From the NCBI GenBank assembly GCA_002359055.1, contig DEQC01000083.1, positions 1,043 to 23,617 on the forward strand: 22,575 nucleotides of DNA. Direction: 5' to 3'. A program made the position numbers and the translations under genes. The notes beneath the pieces are model-generated. The model searched no databases and had not been told where the DNA came from. It saw nothing but the letters and a program-made list of their open reading frames with translations. This document shows positions 1 to 7,518 of the stretch, in pieces; position 1 is the first letter of the stretch, and each line of letters opens with the position of its first letter. Source of the stretch: Flavobacteriales bacterium UBA3376. GTDB taxonomy: Bacteria; Bacteroidota; Bacteroidia; Flavobacteriales; Weeksellaceae.

Positions 1-887
1 AACAATCGATTCATTTGAACAGGCTTTTTCAAGTCCGCTCGAATTTCTTTGATGACTCTTTTTTGCGCATTGGTCAGTTCAAATGGAAGATGATTTTTAT
101 AGAATTCATGAAAGTTTTTTCCAACTTTATTGAATTCAAAACCCTTGTATTTGGCTTGACGATTGACTTTCTTGACGAGAAGACCCAATTGTAAAAAAAG
201 GAATTCCTCGAATTTAATTCTATTTTGAGCTTGGTTTAAATGATGAATGGATTGAGGAAAATGAATTTGTCTATAGGCATTTAATCGAGTTGGAAAGTTA
301 AACTTTTGAATGATTTCTTCAGAAAGAGATTCATCCATGGATTTAATTTCTTTGAGCAATTGTAGTTGGAAACCTTGCATCCTTCGATTAGAAATTCCCA
401 TTCTTTGAAGTTTTTCGGTACTCGAATAAACTGGATACAAGGATTGAGGCTGTTTTTTATGATTTTCGATAGTTTCTAATTCTGGGTGTACAATGCTAAA
501 ATTATGGTTAAACTCATTTGGTTTTCCATAAATGACAATGGTTTTAAAGGCTAATTTTTGAATTTTTTCTTTCAACCATTGACTGTATCTGAACCATACC
601 AATTCGATTTGCCCAGTTTCATCTTCGAATTTAGCGACCAATCTTTTTCCTCTTCCTTGCCCAACTTCCGTAAGAGTTTTGATTTGACCAACAATTTGAA
701 TTTCAGCCGTTATGCCATGAATTTCTTTGATTTTATAATATTTTGAACGATCGACGTAGCGAAAAGGAAAAAAGTTCAATAAATCTTCATACCTAAAAAT
801 CCCTAATTCTGATTGAAGTAGTTTGGCGCGTTCAGGACCAACTCCTTTCAGATAATCAATAGGGATTTTCAGAATATCTGTCATCAT
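1..887 (-). CDS. recG: ATP-dependent DNA helicase RecG, N-terminal part (cut by window edge)
   Basis: RecG remodels stalled replication forks and Holliday junctions in the cytoplasm. Reading the minus strand from 887 gives about 295 codons beginning MMTDILKIPIDYLKGVGPERA, the usual RecG wedge-domain start. It runs on through an OB-fold region (segment VGQIKTLTEVGQGRGKR) and ends in the lead-in to the helicase domain (LTNAQKRVIKEI, then PVQMNRLL). In the family this is followed at once by the Walker A motif, so the motor domains lie outside the window. ATG codons at 887 and 884 are both possible; either fits the family. A TAnnTTTG box lies 23 bp upstream (910-917), and a terminator for the preceding gene lies just beyond it, so recG probably has its own transcript. 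The assignment rests on recognising the family sequence and is strong despite the truncation. Confidence 0.93.
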   Translation of the reverse strand, partial: MMTDILKIPIDYLKGVGPERAKLLQSELGIFRYEDLLNFFPFRYVDRSKYYKIKEIHGITAEIQIVGQIKTLTEVGQGRGKRLVAKFEDETGQIELVWFRYSQWLKEKIQKLAFKTIVIYGKPNEFNHNFSIVHPELETIENHKKQPQSLYPVYSSTEKLQRMGISNRRMQGFQLQLLKEIKSMDESLSEEIIQKFNFPTRLNAYRQIHFPQSIHHLNQAQNRIKFEEFLFLQLGLLVKKVNRQAKYKGFEFNKVGKNFHEFYKNHLPFELTNAQKRVIKEIRADLKKPVQMNRL

Positions 888-909
888 TTTTTTGCTTATC
901 AAACAATTA

Positions 910-917
910 CAAACTTA
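910..917 (-). promoter_or_regulatory. recG promoter -7 box (TAAGTTTG)
   Basis: On the minus strand the bases read TAAGTTTG, a full match to the Bacteroidota -7 consensus TAnnTTTG. Transcription would begin near 903, giving a leader of about 16 nt before the recG ATG at 887. No convincing TTG -33 element was found. Confidence 0.45.
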
Positions 918-940
918 AAAAATCAATTGATGAATTGGTT
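917..940 (-). terminator. Intrinsic terminator after the flavin oxidoreductase gene
   Basis: Directly after the stop codon at 941 the minus strand folds as AACCAATT-CATC-AATTGATT, an 8-bp stem with one G-U pair, and runs into a T tract (917-922 as A on the plus strand). It separates the oxidoreductase operon from recG. The stem is AT-rich, so termination may be leaky. Confidence 0.5.
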
Positions 941-1933
941 TTATTCTTTCATCAATTCAGCTAAAATTTTATATGAATTAATTTTATCTTCCATTTCGTA
1001 TGCATAAGTAGTCACCATCAATTCATTCAGATTGAAATCCTTAATGAATTGATTGATATTTTTATCGATATTTTCTTTGTCACCAATAAAAGTGCATGCT
1101 GTAAAGCTTTCTACAGCACTTTTGATTTGTGGATGGTTGATTAGAGCTGATATTTCACCTGGTTTTGACAATCCTACTCTTGTATTGGTAACTAAATTTA
1201 CAATCATATTGAAAAATGAAGTCGAAATGAACTGTGCTTTTTCAGTGGTATCGGCAGCAATTACATTTACACAAGCGATTAAATAAGGTTCTTCTAATTG
1301 TTGAGAAGGCCTAAAATTATCTCTATAAATTTTGGCTGCAGCTTCGAATTGAGCGGGTGCAAAATGTGTAGCAAATGCATAAGGCAAACCAAATTCAGCA
1401 GCAATATGAGCACTTGAAGTACTAGAACCTAAAATGTAAATCGGTATTTCTAAACCTTTTCCTGGAAAAGCATTTACTTTAGAGTTTTGAATATCTTTTT
1501 TGAAATAAGACTGAAGTTCTCTCACATCGGCTGGAAAGTTAAGCGGACTTTGCAATTCGCTTCTTCTGAGTGCTTGAGCAGTTACTTGATCTGTTCCAGG
1601 CGCTCTTCCCAAACCGAGGTCAATTCTATTGGGAAACAAAGTTTCCAAAGTTCCAAATTGCTCAGCAATGATAAGCGGTGAGTGATTGGGCAACATAATT
1701 CCACCCGAACCTACTCTGATATTTTTGGTTTTTAATGCTGCTAATTGTATCAAAAGTGAAGTTGCAGAACTTGCAATATTCGGCATATTGTGATGTTCTG
1801 CAAACCAAATCCTTTTATAATTGAGTTCATCGGCCAATTGAGCAATTTTCATGCTATCATCAATGGCGGTTTTAAAGTCTGAATCAATATTTACAGTAGC
1901 TAATTCAAGTACTGAAATAGGTATATTAATCAT
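941..1933 (-). CDS. LLM-class flavin-dependent oxidoreductase (MsnO8-like)
   Basis: This 330-residue protein belongs to the bacterial luciferase-like monooxygenase superfamily: a cytoplasmic TIM-barrel enzyme that uses reduced flavin to oxidise an unidentified substrate. Visible family features are the N-terminal start ISVLELA, the WFAEHHNMP segment (residues 43-51), the SGGIMLPNHSPL strand-loop (about 76-87) and GRAPGTD (109-115). This pattern is typical of the MsnO8 subgroup common in Bacteroidota. Length is normal for the family. Its ATG overlaps the stop of the upstream NADH dehydrogenase gene by 8 nt (ATGATTAA), which implies co-transcription and probably translational coupling. The physiological substrate cannot be read from the sequence. 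Confidence 0.87.
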   Translation of the reverse strand: MINIPISVLELATVNIDSDFKTAIDDSMKIAQLADELNYKRIWFAEHHNMPNIASSATSLLIQLAALKTKNIRVGSGGIMLPNHSPLIIAEQFGTLETLFPNRIDLGLGRAPGTDQVTAQALRRSELQSPLNFPADVRELQSYFKKDIQNSKVNAFPGKGLEIPIYILGSSTSSAHIAAEFGLPYAFATHFAPAQFEAAAKIYRDNFRPSQQLEEPYLIACVNVIAADTTEKAQFISTSFFNMIVNLVTNTRVGLSKPGEISALINHPQIKSAVESFTACTFIGDKENIDKNINQFIKDFNLNELMVTTYAYEMEDKINSYKILAELMKE

Positions 1934-3239
1934 GTTTTCTTTTATAGGGTCTAATAATTAAACGAACACTTTTATTGTAAGTGAAATATTGCACAACCCA
2001 GTTCATCAGGGCAATGACTTTGTTTCTAAATCCAATCAAAGAAACCAAATGGACAAACATCCAAACAATCCAAGCAAACCAACCGGAAAATTTCCAATTC
2101 GGTAAATCGACAACAGCTTTGTCTCTACCGATGGTCGCCATTGATCCTTTGTCATTATATTTAAATGGCTTCAAAGGTTTATTTTTCAATTGTCTGGTCA
2201 GGTTTTTTGCCAATAACTTTCCTTGTTGTATAGCCACTTGAGCCACCATCGGATCTCCTTTTGGATTTTCAGGAGTCATCATTACTGCAACATCACCAAC
2301 GGCATAAATATCATCATACTTTTTGATTTTGTTGAATTTATCGACCGAATATCGCCCACCAACAATTACATCTTCACCTTCAATTCCAGGAATGAGTGCG
2401 CCTTTAACTCCAGCCGTCCAAATCATCGTAGTAGTTTCAAAAGATCTATCATTGGTTGTGACGATTTTGCCATCATAATCTTTAACCAAAGTATTGAACC
2501 ACACTTGAACATCTAAGTCTTTCAAATATTTGGCTGCTTTATCTGAAGCATTTTGAGACATGGTTGGCAATAGTTTATCAGCCGCTTGAATCAAATGCAC
2601 ATTCATTCGCCTAATGTCCAAATCTGGATAATCATTGGGCAAAACATGTTTTTTCAATTCACCGAAAGCACCAGCCAATTCCACTCCAGTTGGTCCACCA
2701 CCAACAATTACAAAGTTCATCAATCGTTGCCTTTCATCTAAATCATTGGTTAACAAAGCCGCTTCTAAATTCTGAAGAACTAAACTTCTTAAATCCAAAG
2801 CCTCAGGAATGGTTTTCATTGGCATAGAGTATTTCATGATGTTCTCATTGCCATAATAATTTGTTTCTGAACCTGTAGCTATGATGAGGTAATCATAAAA
2901 TATGTTGCCGATAGGAGTAAAAATAATCTTTTCATTAGGATCAATTTTCTTTACATCTGCAATTCTGAAATAAAAATTTTCTTTTTTGCTGAAAATTTGA
3001 CGAATGGCATGAGCGATAGAATCAGGTTCCAGACCAGCGGTAGCTACTTGATAGAGTAGAGGCTGGAAGGTGTGATAATTGTGCTTATCGATCATTACTA
3101 TTTGAAAGTCCTGTCCCGAAAGGTTTTTTGCAATATTCAAACCAGCAAAACCACCACCGATAATCACCACTCTTTTGATGTTGACTTCGGGTATATTCAA
3201 CGCTGGTTTATCTATGTTCATTATATTAGTTGTCATCAT
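1926..3239 (-). CDS. ndh: Type II NADH:quinone oxidoreductase (NDH-2), NAD(P)/FAD-dependent
   Basis: NDH-2 passes electrons from NADH through FAD to membrane quinone without pumping protons. The 437-residue protein has an N-terminal FAD dinucleotide-binding motif (VVIIGGGFAGL, residues 24-34), the quinone-site-type stretch QVATAGLEPDSIAHAIR, a second nucleotide-binding motif for NADH (FVIVGGGPTGVELAGAF, around 176-192) and the late FAD motif YAVGDVAVM. The C terminus is hydrophobic and aromatic (FAWIVWMFVHLVSLIGF), the usual membrane-anchoring region of Bacteroidota NDH-2. ATG codons at 3239 and 3236 are both possible. The start overlaps the end of the upstream lipoprotein gene by 14 nt, and the stop overlaps the next gene by 8 nt, so it is the middle gene of a three-gene operon. 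Confidence 0.9.
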   Translation of the reverse strand: MMTTNIMNIDKPALNIPEVNIKRVVIIGGGFAGLNIAKNLSGQDFQIVMIDKHNYHTFQPLLYQVATAGLEPDSIAHAIRQIFSKKENFYFRIADVKKIDPNEKIIFTPIGNIFYDYLIIATGSETNYYGNENIMKYSMPMKTIPEALDLRSLVLQNLEAALLTNDLDERQRLMNFVIVGGGPTGVELAGAFGELKKHVLPNDYPDLDIRRMNVHLIQAADKLLPTMSQNASDKAAKYLKDLDVQVWFNTLVKDYDGKIVTTNDRSFETTTMIWTAGVKGALIPGIEGEDVIVGGRYSVDKFNKIKKYDDIYAVGDVAVMMTPENPKGDPMVAQVAIQQGKLLAKNLTRQLKNKPLKPFKYNDKGSMATIGRDKAVVDLPNWKFSGWFAWIVWMFVHLVSLIGFRNKVIALMNWVVQYFTYNKSVRLIIRPYKRKHD

Positions 3240-4833
3240 TTTTTGTTTTATAAACTCTTGTTAGATCTAATAATTTCACAGGACTCATATTAAATCCTTT
3301 TACATTTTTATTCATAAAAATACTCGTCTGATCATAGAAAAGCGGTACAATTGGAGCGCTTTCCATCATCAAACTGTCCATTTTCTCATAAATTTTAGCT
3401 CTCTCTTTTTCGTCGCTAATTTTGAAAGATTCAAGATAGAGCTTGTCATATTCATCGTTTTTATAATGTGTATAATTGGGGCCTTCAGGTGCGAAATTCT
3501 CGCTATAATAAAGCGATAGGAAGTTTTCGGCATCTGGATAATCAGCTCCCCAATTCGCTCTGAAAAAGCTAAACTTTCCAGTCGCTCTTCCATCGCGCAA
3601 AGTCGGTCCAGGAACAACGTTTATATCAATATTTAAACCAATCTTAGCCAATTGTGCTTGAATATATTCGGTAATATCAGCGTATTCTTGTACGGTCGTT
3701 AATTGTATTTTTGGAAGACGACCATTTTCATTGAAATACTCTTTAACCAATTGTCTTGCTTTTTGTGGCTGATAGGAATAAGTAGAATTGGATTTGTAAC
3801 CAGGTAAACCTTTTGGAATAAATCCACCATCTGCTGCAGTTGCTACTCCATTCATAAGATATTTTACCATACTTTCCTTGTCGATTCCATAATTGATGGC
3901 TTGTCTCAATTTTAAATCGATGGCCTCATTGTTATCCAAATAAAAAGCCAAATAAACAGTGCTCAGATAATCGTATTTGTAAAGATTGATTTGATCTTTA
4001 TATTTTGGGTTTAATTCCCCTGTAGCCGTTAGAATTTCATTTTTGTACGAAGGATCCAAATCTGCCATCATATCTAATTTACCTTGAATCAATTGAAGGA
4101 ATTCACTGTGTTTTTCAGGTAGAAAAGTCATGCTGACAGCTTCTAAATAAGGCAATTGATTTCCATTTTCATCTTTTTCGAAGTACAAAGGATTTTTTCT
4201 TAAAACCAATTTTGTATTGTCTTCCCATATTTTAAATTGAAAAGGACCTGTACCTATGGGATGTTGTCTGAATGCTTCTTGTCCATCTACAAATGATTCT
4301 TTGGGAACTACTGAACAATATTTCATGCTGATTAGTCCTAAAAAAGGAGGAAATGAGTCGATCAGTTGAATTTGAAAAATTGAATCGTTGATCGCAGTAT
4401 AACTTTCAACATTGTTCAAAACCCAATTTCCAGCTCCACCTACAGTCGGATCGAGCAATCTATCAAAACTGTATTCAAAATCAAATGCATTAACTAAACG
4501 TGTAGAATCCTTTCCAAAAATTGGACTTTTATGAAAATAGACATCATCTCTTAGTGTGAAAGTATAAGTTTTTCCATCTTCTGAGATTTCCCAAGACTTC
4601 GCAACATCTGGCATGATTTCCAAATCATCATTGAGTTTGACCAAGCTATTGTACATCAAATTGCACACCCAATTATTGGCTTGAGTTCTCGCAAAAGTTG
4701 GATCTAACGAAGAGATATTATCGTATCGATTCAAACGAAAAACCTTAGTTTCATCGATGTCAGGCTTTTTGTTACAAGCAATAAATGAGATGCTTACGCA
4801 AAAGAAAAGTAATAAAATGTAAACTCTATTCAT
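3226..4833 (-). CDS. ABC transporter substrate-binding lipoprotein, family 5 (peptide/OppA type)
   Basis: This 535-residue protein has a lipoprotein signal peptide (hydrophobic MNRVYILLLFFCVSISFIAC with the lipidated Cys at position 20). The rest resembles family 5 solute-binding proteins, which bind peptides, nickel or similar ligands. Recognisable parts are the start FRLNRYDNISSLDPTFART, AKSWEISEDGKTYTFTLRDDVYFH, PIGTGPFQ, the LRQAINYGIDKE helix and the C-terminal PIVPLFYDQ. No permease or ATPase gene is next to it. Instead it heads an operon with NDH-2 and a flavin oxidoreductase, so its transport partners must lie elsewhere, or it acts in another role. The ligand cannot be inferred. The start at 4833 gives a complete signal peptide. 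Confidence 0.88.
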   Translation of the reverse strand: MNRVYILLLFFCVSISFIACNKKPDIDETKVFRLNRYDNISSLDPTFARTQANNWVCNLMYNSLVKLNDDLEIMPDVAKSWEISEDGKTYTFTLRDDVYFHKSPIFGKDSTRLVNAFDFEYSFDRLLDPTVGGAGNWVLNNVESYTAINDSIFQIQLIDSFPPFLGLISMKYCSVVPKESFVDGQEAFRQHPIGTGPFQFKIWEDNTKLVLRKNPLYFEKDENGNQLPYLEAVSMTFLPEKHSEFLQLIQGKLDMMADLDPSYKNEILTATGELNPKYKDQINLYKYDYLSTVYLAFYLDNNEAIDLKLRQAINYGIDKESMVKYLMNGVATAADGGFIPKGLPGYKSNSTYSYQPQKARQLVKEYFNENGRLPKIQLTTVQEYADITEYIQAQLAKIGLNIDINVVPGPTLRDGRATGKFSFFRANWGADYPDAENFLSLYYSENFAPEGPNYTHYKNDEYDKLYLESFKISDEKERAKIYEKMDSLMMESAPIVPLFYDQTSIFMNKNVKGFNMSPVKLLDLTRVYKTKNDDN

Positions 4834-4914
4834 ATTTGCTAAGATAAAGGGAAATAAGCAAGTAAAAAAGAGTAGTTATCATTGGCTAATGAAAAAATAT
4901 TTTATAAAACTTTG

Positions 4915-4922
4915 TATATTTG
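4915..4922 (+). promoter_or_regulatory. Promoter -7 box (TATATTTG) of secreted protein gene A
   Basis: TATATTTG matches TAnnTTTG exactly. The expected transcription start near 4929 lies only about 11 nt before the ATG at 4940. The box would fall inside the coding region if the upstream ATG at 4889 were used, which favours the downstream start. The same TATATTTGAC string occurs before the paralogue at 6714. Confidence 0.5.
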
Positions 4923-4939
4923 ACTCATATAATGTTATA

Positions 4940-5647
4940 ATGAAAAAGTTATTTTTAGTTACAATTATTTCCAACTTATTCATAGGATTCTCTTTTTCTC
5001 AAAAAAAAGAATCCGATAAGAGAAGTCCAACTTATGATGAGTCTTATGTGCATAGAATTTCTGAACCTCCTCGAGGGACAGTTGCAGAAATGCGTCGAGG
5101 AAAAGGTGCTTTGAAGGGTTCACCATACATCAGTGAGGATTTTATAGCAACCAAAGTAGCGGATAGTATCTATTTGATGAGGTATAATGCTTATGCAGAT
5201 GTGTTTGAGCAATATGAAACTGTGGGTGGACATGTTGTGCCATTTGTTGCAAGCAGTGGTGCTAAATTTGAAATTCCAAGCTTAAAAAAGACTTATCAAT
5301 TTTTAAATTACAAAGAAAAAAATACAGTAAAACAAGGATTTTTAGTTTTGTTGTATGAGAGTGATGATTTGAAATTATACAAAAGAGAAAAAATTAATTT
5401 CAACCTAGGACAAGCCCCAAGAACGAGTTATGATAGAGCATTTCCAGATGAATTCGAAAGACAAAGAGATGTGTTTTATTACCAAATCCATCAAACTGGA
5501 ATTGTAGAATTACCGAGAAAAAAAAGTCAATTTTTAAATCTTTTTGATGAACGTAAAGGAGAAATTAATTCGTTCATGAAAGAAAATAAAATTTCACTAC
5601 GAGAAGAAAATGATTTGATTAGACTTTTTAGATTTATCAATCAATAA
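4940..5647 (+). CDS. Secreted protein of unknown function, paralogue A
   Basis: A 235-residue protein with a cleavable-type signal peptide (MKKLFLVTIISNLFIGFSFSQ; cleavage likely near residue 20). I do not recognise a named domain. It is clearly paralogous to the gene at 6752-7456; shared blocks are LKGSPYI-x-EDF, MRYNA-x-x-D-x-FE, LNYK, GFLV-x-LYE, P-x-TSYDRA-x-PDE, RDVFYYQI and NKISL-x-x-ENDL. The GSPY...RYNA pattern reminds me of conserved secreted Bacteroidota proteins of unknown role, but that is recollection, not a search result. The reading frame is open back to 4889, but the signal peptide begins at 4940 and the promoter box at 4915-4922 supports that start. The C-terminal third is rich in charged residues. 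A terminator follows 23 bp after the stop. Confidence 0.75.
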   Translation: MKKLFLVTIISNLFIGFSFSQKKESDKRSPTYDESYVHRISEPPRGTVAEMRRGKGALKGSPYISEDFIATKVADSIYLMRYNAYADVFEQYETVGGHVVPFVASSGAKFEIPSLKKTYQFLNYKEKNTVKQGFLVLLYESDDLKLYKREKINFNLGQAPRTSYDRAFPDEFERQRDVFYYQIHQTGIVELPRKKSQFLNLFDERKGEINSFMKENKISLREENDLIRLFRFINQ

Positions 5648-5670
5648 AAATAATTCAATTAAAATTTAAG

Positions 5671-5697
5671 TGCTGTTCTTAGGAGCAGCATTTTTTT
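5671..5697 (+). terminator. Intrinsic terminator after paralogue A
   Basis: TGCTGTTC (5671-5678), loop TTAG, GAGCAGCA (5683-5690), then seven T. The stem is 8 bp with one G-U pair. Its TGCTGTTC arm is identical to the arm of the terminator after paralogue B (7477-7484). Confidence 0.85.
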
Positions 5698-5740
5698 ATG
5701 AGAAATGGCTTGTACTTTGATTTAAAACTGACGAAAAACA

Positions 5741-5770
5741 TTTTAAAGACCTTTTAAACTTTTTAAATTG
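5741..5770 (+). promoter_or_regulatory. Triple TTTTAAA repeat and weak -7 box before ypdA
   Basis: TTTTAAA occurs at 5741, 5752 and 5761, spaced 11 and 9 bp, about one helical turn each. The last copy merges into TAAATTG (5764-5770), one base short of TAnnTTTG, which would start transcription at or next to the ypdA ATG at 5776. This may be a promoter with regulator contacts, or simply AT-rich sequence. Confidence 0.3.
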
Positions 5771-5775
5771 CAAAT

Positions 5776-6741
5776 ATGCAAGAATACGATTTAATTATAG
5801 TAGGTGCAGGACCTATTGGTTTGGCTTGTGCATTGGAAGCTAAGAAGAAAGGATTGAGGTATTTGGTCATTGAAAAAGGTGCTTTGGTCAATAGCTTATA
5901 CAATTATCCGTTGTATATGACTTTCTTTTCGACAGCTGAGCGATTAGAAATTGGAGGAATTCCTTTTACAAATATTTCGCCTAAACCAGGTCGTCAAGAA
6001 GCTTTGGAATATTATCGAAGAGTTTATGATCATTTTGATTTAAATATTCATTTTTATGAAAAAGTTTTAGAAGTTAATTCGAAAGACGATTATAAAATTG
6101 TAAAAACTTCTAAATCCACTTATCAATCATCAAATGTAGTGATAGCTACAGGTTTCTACGATGTGCCAAATTATTTGAATATTCCTGGAGAAAATTTACC
6201 TAAAGTTTCACATTATTATAAAGAACCTCATCCATATGCTGGACAAAAAGTTGTGGTGGTCGGAGCGAGTAATTCTTCGGTGGACGCAGCTTTGGAATGT
6301 TGGGGAAAAGGAGCGGAAGTCACTATGGTAGTGAGAAAAGGAGAAATAGGTGAGCGGGTGAAATATTGGGTAAAACCAAATATAGAAAATCGAATTGCTG
6401 AAGGAAGTATCAAAGCATATTTCAATTCCGAATTGACTTCAATTGATGAAAATTTTGTGAAAATCCGAACGCCCGAAGGTGAAATCGATTTAGAAAATGA
6501 TTGGGTTTTGGCTTTGACAGGTTATCGACCAGATTTTGAATTTTTAGCTTCTTGTGGAATTGAATTCTCAGCGGATCAATTGAAATTACCAAATTATAAC
6601 CCTGAAACCATGGAAACCAATGTCGAAGGAATTTATTTAGCAGGTGTGGTTTGTGGAGGTATGGAAACTCACAAATGGTTCATTGAAAATTCGAGAATTC
6701 ATGCAGAAATAATTATATTTGACATTATCAATAAGTCTTAA
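5776..6741 (+). CDS. ypdA: YpdA-family FAD-dependent disulfide reductase (putative bacillithiol disulfide reductase)
   Basis: YpdA-type flavoproteins use NADPH to reduce oxidised bacillithiol in the cytoplasm. The 321-residue protein has the FAD motif VGAGPIGL (9-16), the family signature LVNSLYNYPLYMTFFSTAE (38-56 region), ATGFYD (124-129), the NADPH-binding VVGASNSSVDAA (161-172) and the late FAD motif near GIYLAGVVCGG. It lacks the CxxC redox pair of thioredoxin reductase, as YpdA does. The residue matching Cys14 of Staphylococcus YpdA is Ile14 here; the nearest Cys is Cys18. It sits between two paralogous secreted proteins, and the promoter box of the downstream one (6714-6721) lies inside its 3' end. 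The family call is strong; the exact substrate in this organism is inferred. Confidence 0.88.
   Translation: MQEYDLIIVGAGPIGLACALEAKKKGLRYLVIEKGALVNSLYNYPLYMTFFSTAERLEIGGIPFTNISPKPGRQEALEYYRRVYDHFDLNIHFYEKVLEVNSKDDYKIVKTSKSTYQSSNVVIATGFYDVPNYLNIPGENLPKVSHYYKEPHPYAGQKVVVVGASNSSVDAALECWGKGAEVTMVVRKGEIGERVKYWVKPNIENRIAEGSIKAYFNSELTSIDENFVKIRTPEGEIDLENDWVLALTGYRPDFEFLASCGIEFSADQLKLPNYNPETMETNVEGIYLAGVVCGGMETHKWFIENSRIHAEIIIFDIINKS
6714..6721 (+). promoter_or_regulatory. Promoter -7 box (TATATTTG) of secreted protein gene B, inside ypdA
   Basis: An exact TAnnTTTG match inside the last codons of ypdA. Transcription would start near 6728, about 24 nt before the ATG at 6752. The string TATATTTGAC is shared with the promoter of paralogue A. 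Confidence 0.42.
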
Positions 6742-6751
6742 AACAATTATT

Positions 6752-7456
6752 ATGAAGAAGTTAATTATATATATGAACGTCTTTTTATTGGGAAGTGTTT
6801 TCATTTTTTCTCAAGAAAAAGGTAAAGAAAGAGAAAAATCAACTTACGAAAGCTCTTATCAGAATAAAGCTGTTTCAGGAACTCCTGGAATGGTGACTCA
6901 ATCTCTTCGTAGCAAAGGTGACTTAAAGGGTTCCCCTTATATCAATGAAGATTTTATTAGCGCAGAAGTTGATGGAAGTACTTATTCGATGAGATACAAT
7001 GCTCACGAAGATCAGTTTGAATATTTGGACAATGATGCGGTGGTTTTATTTCCTGCGAAATTAGGTGCAACTGTGGTTGAGATTCCAAGATTGAACAAAA
7101 AATATGAATACCTCAATTATAAAGACGGAAGATCATATAATTATGGATTTTTGGTCGTTTTATATGAAACTGATAATTTGAAATTGTTTAAGAAAGAAAA
7201 AGTTAATTTCATCAAAGGTGTAGTTCCAAAAACGAGTTATGATAGGGCTTATCCAGATGAATACAGACGAGAAAGAGATGTTTTTTATTACCAAATAAAT
7301 GGAGGTGAAATCGATAGAGTTCCAACGAGAAACAGACAATTTACTTCCTTGTTTGCTGATCAATCAAAAGAAATCGATAATTATATTAAGAACAATAAAA
7401 TTTCGTTGAACGATGAAAACGACTTGAAAAAGTTATTTGAGTTTATAGGAAAATAG
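6752..7456 (+). CDS. Secreted protein of unknown function, paralogue B
   Basis: A 234-residue protein with signal peptide MKKLIIYMNVFLLGSVFIFS, cleavage likely just before QEKGK. It aligns over nearly its whole length with the protein at 4940-5647: STYESSYQ, LKGSPYINEDFIS, SMRYNAHEDQFE, LNYKDG, FLVVLYETDNLKL, PKTSYDRAYPDE, RDVFYYQI, NNKISLNDENDL. The frame is open back to 6719 inside the ypdA end, but the signal peptide begins at 6752. The start lies 10 bp after the ypdA stop, so it could be read both from the ypdA message and from its own promoter box at 6714. A strong terminator follows. No function can be assigned; conservation of both copies suggests both are used. Confidence 0.75.
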   Translation: MKKLIIYMNVFLLGSVFIFSQEKGKEREKSTYESSYQNKAVSGTPGMVTQSLRSKGDLKGSPYINEDFISAEVDGSTYSMRYNAHEDQFEYLDNDAVVLFPAKLGATVVEIPRLNKKYEYLNYKDGRSYNYGFLVVLYETDNLKLFKKEKVNFIKGVVPKTSYDRAYPDEYRRERDVFYYQINGGEIDRVPTRNRQFTSLFADQSKEIDNYIKNNKISLNDENDLKKLFEFIGK

Positions 7457-7470
7457 TTTCAGACAAAAAC

Positions 7471-7503
7471 AAAAAATGCTGTTCGAATGAACAGCATTTT
7501 TTT
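7471..7503. terminator. Bidirectional terminator between converging genes
   Basis: An A run (7471-7476), stem TGCTGTTC (7477-7484), loop GAAT, stem GAACAGCA (7489-7496) and a T run (7497-7503). The perfect 8-bp stem is extended by A-T pairs and has T tracts in both directions, so it can serve paralogue B on the plus strand and the 7519-8061 gene on the minus strand. Confidence 0.9.
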
Positions 7504-7518
7504 ATATAATTAATTTAA

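Noticed and set aside
558..746. Short plus-strand open frame inside the recG region
   Set aside because: It is antisense to the clearly coding recG frame, has no promoter box or family signal, and its composition follows from the recG codons.
4882..4884. TTG triplets 28-30 bp upstream of several -7 boxes (4882, 6683, 8154 and upstream of sucA) as -33 elements
   Set aside because: The spacing is well outside the 17-23 bp expected, and TTG is frequent by chance; only the TTG at 17937 has proper spacing.
4889..4939. Upstream ATG giving 17 extra residues to secreted paralogue A
   Set aside because: It would place a charged segment before the signal peptide and put the exact TATATTTG promoter box inside the coding region; the ATG at 4940 matches the paralogue start at 6752.
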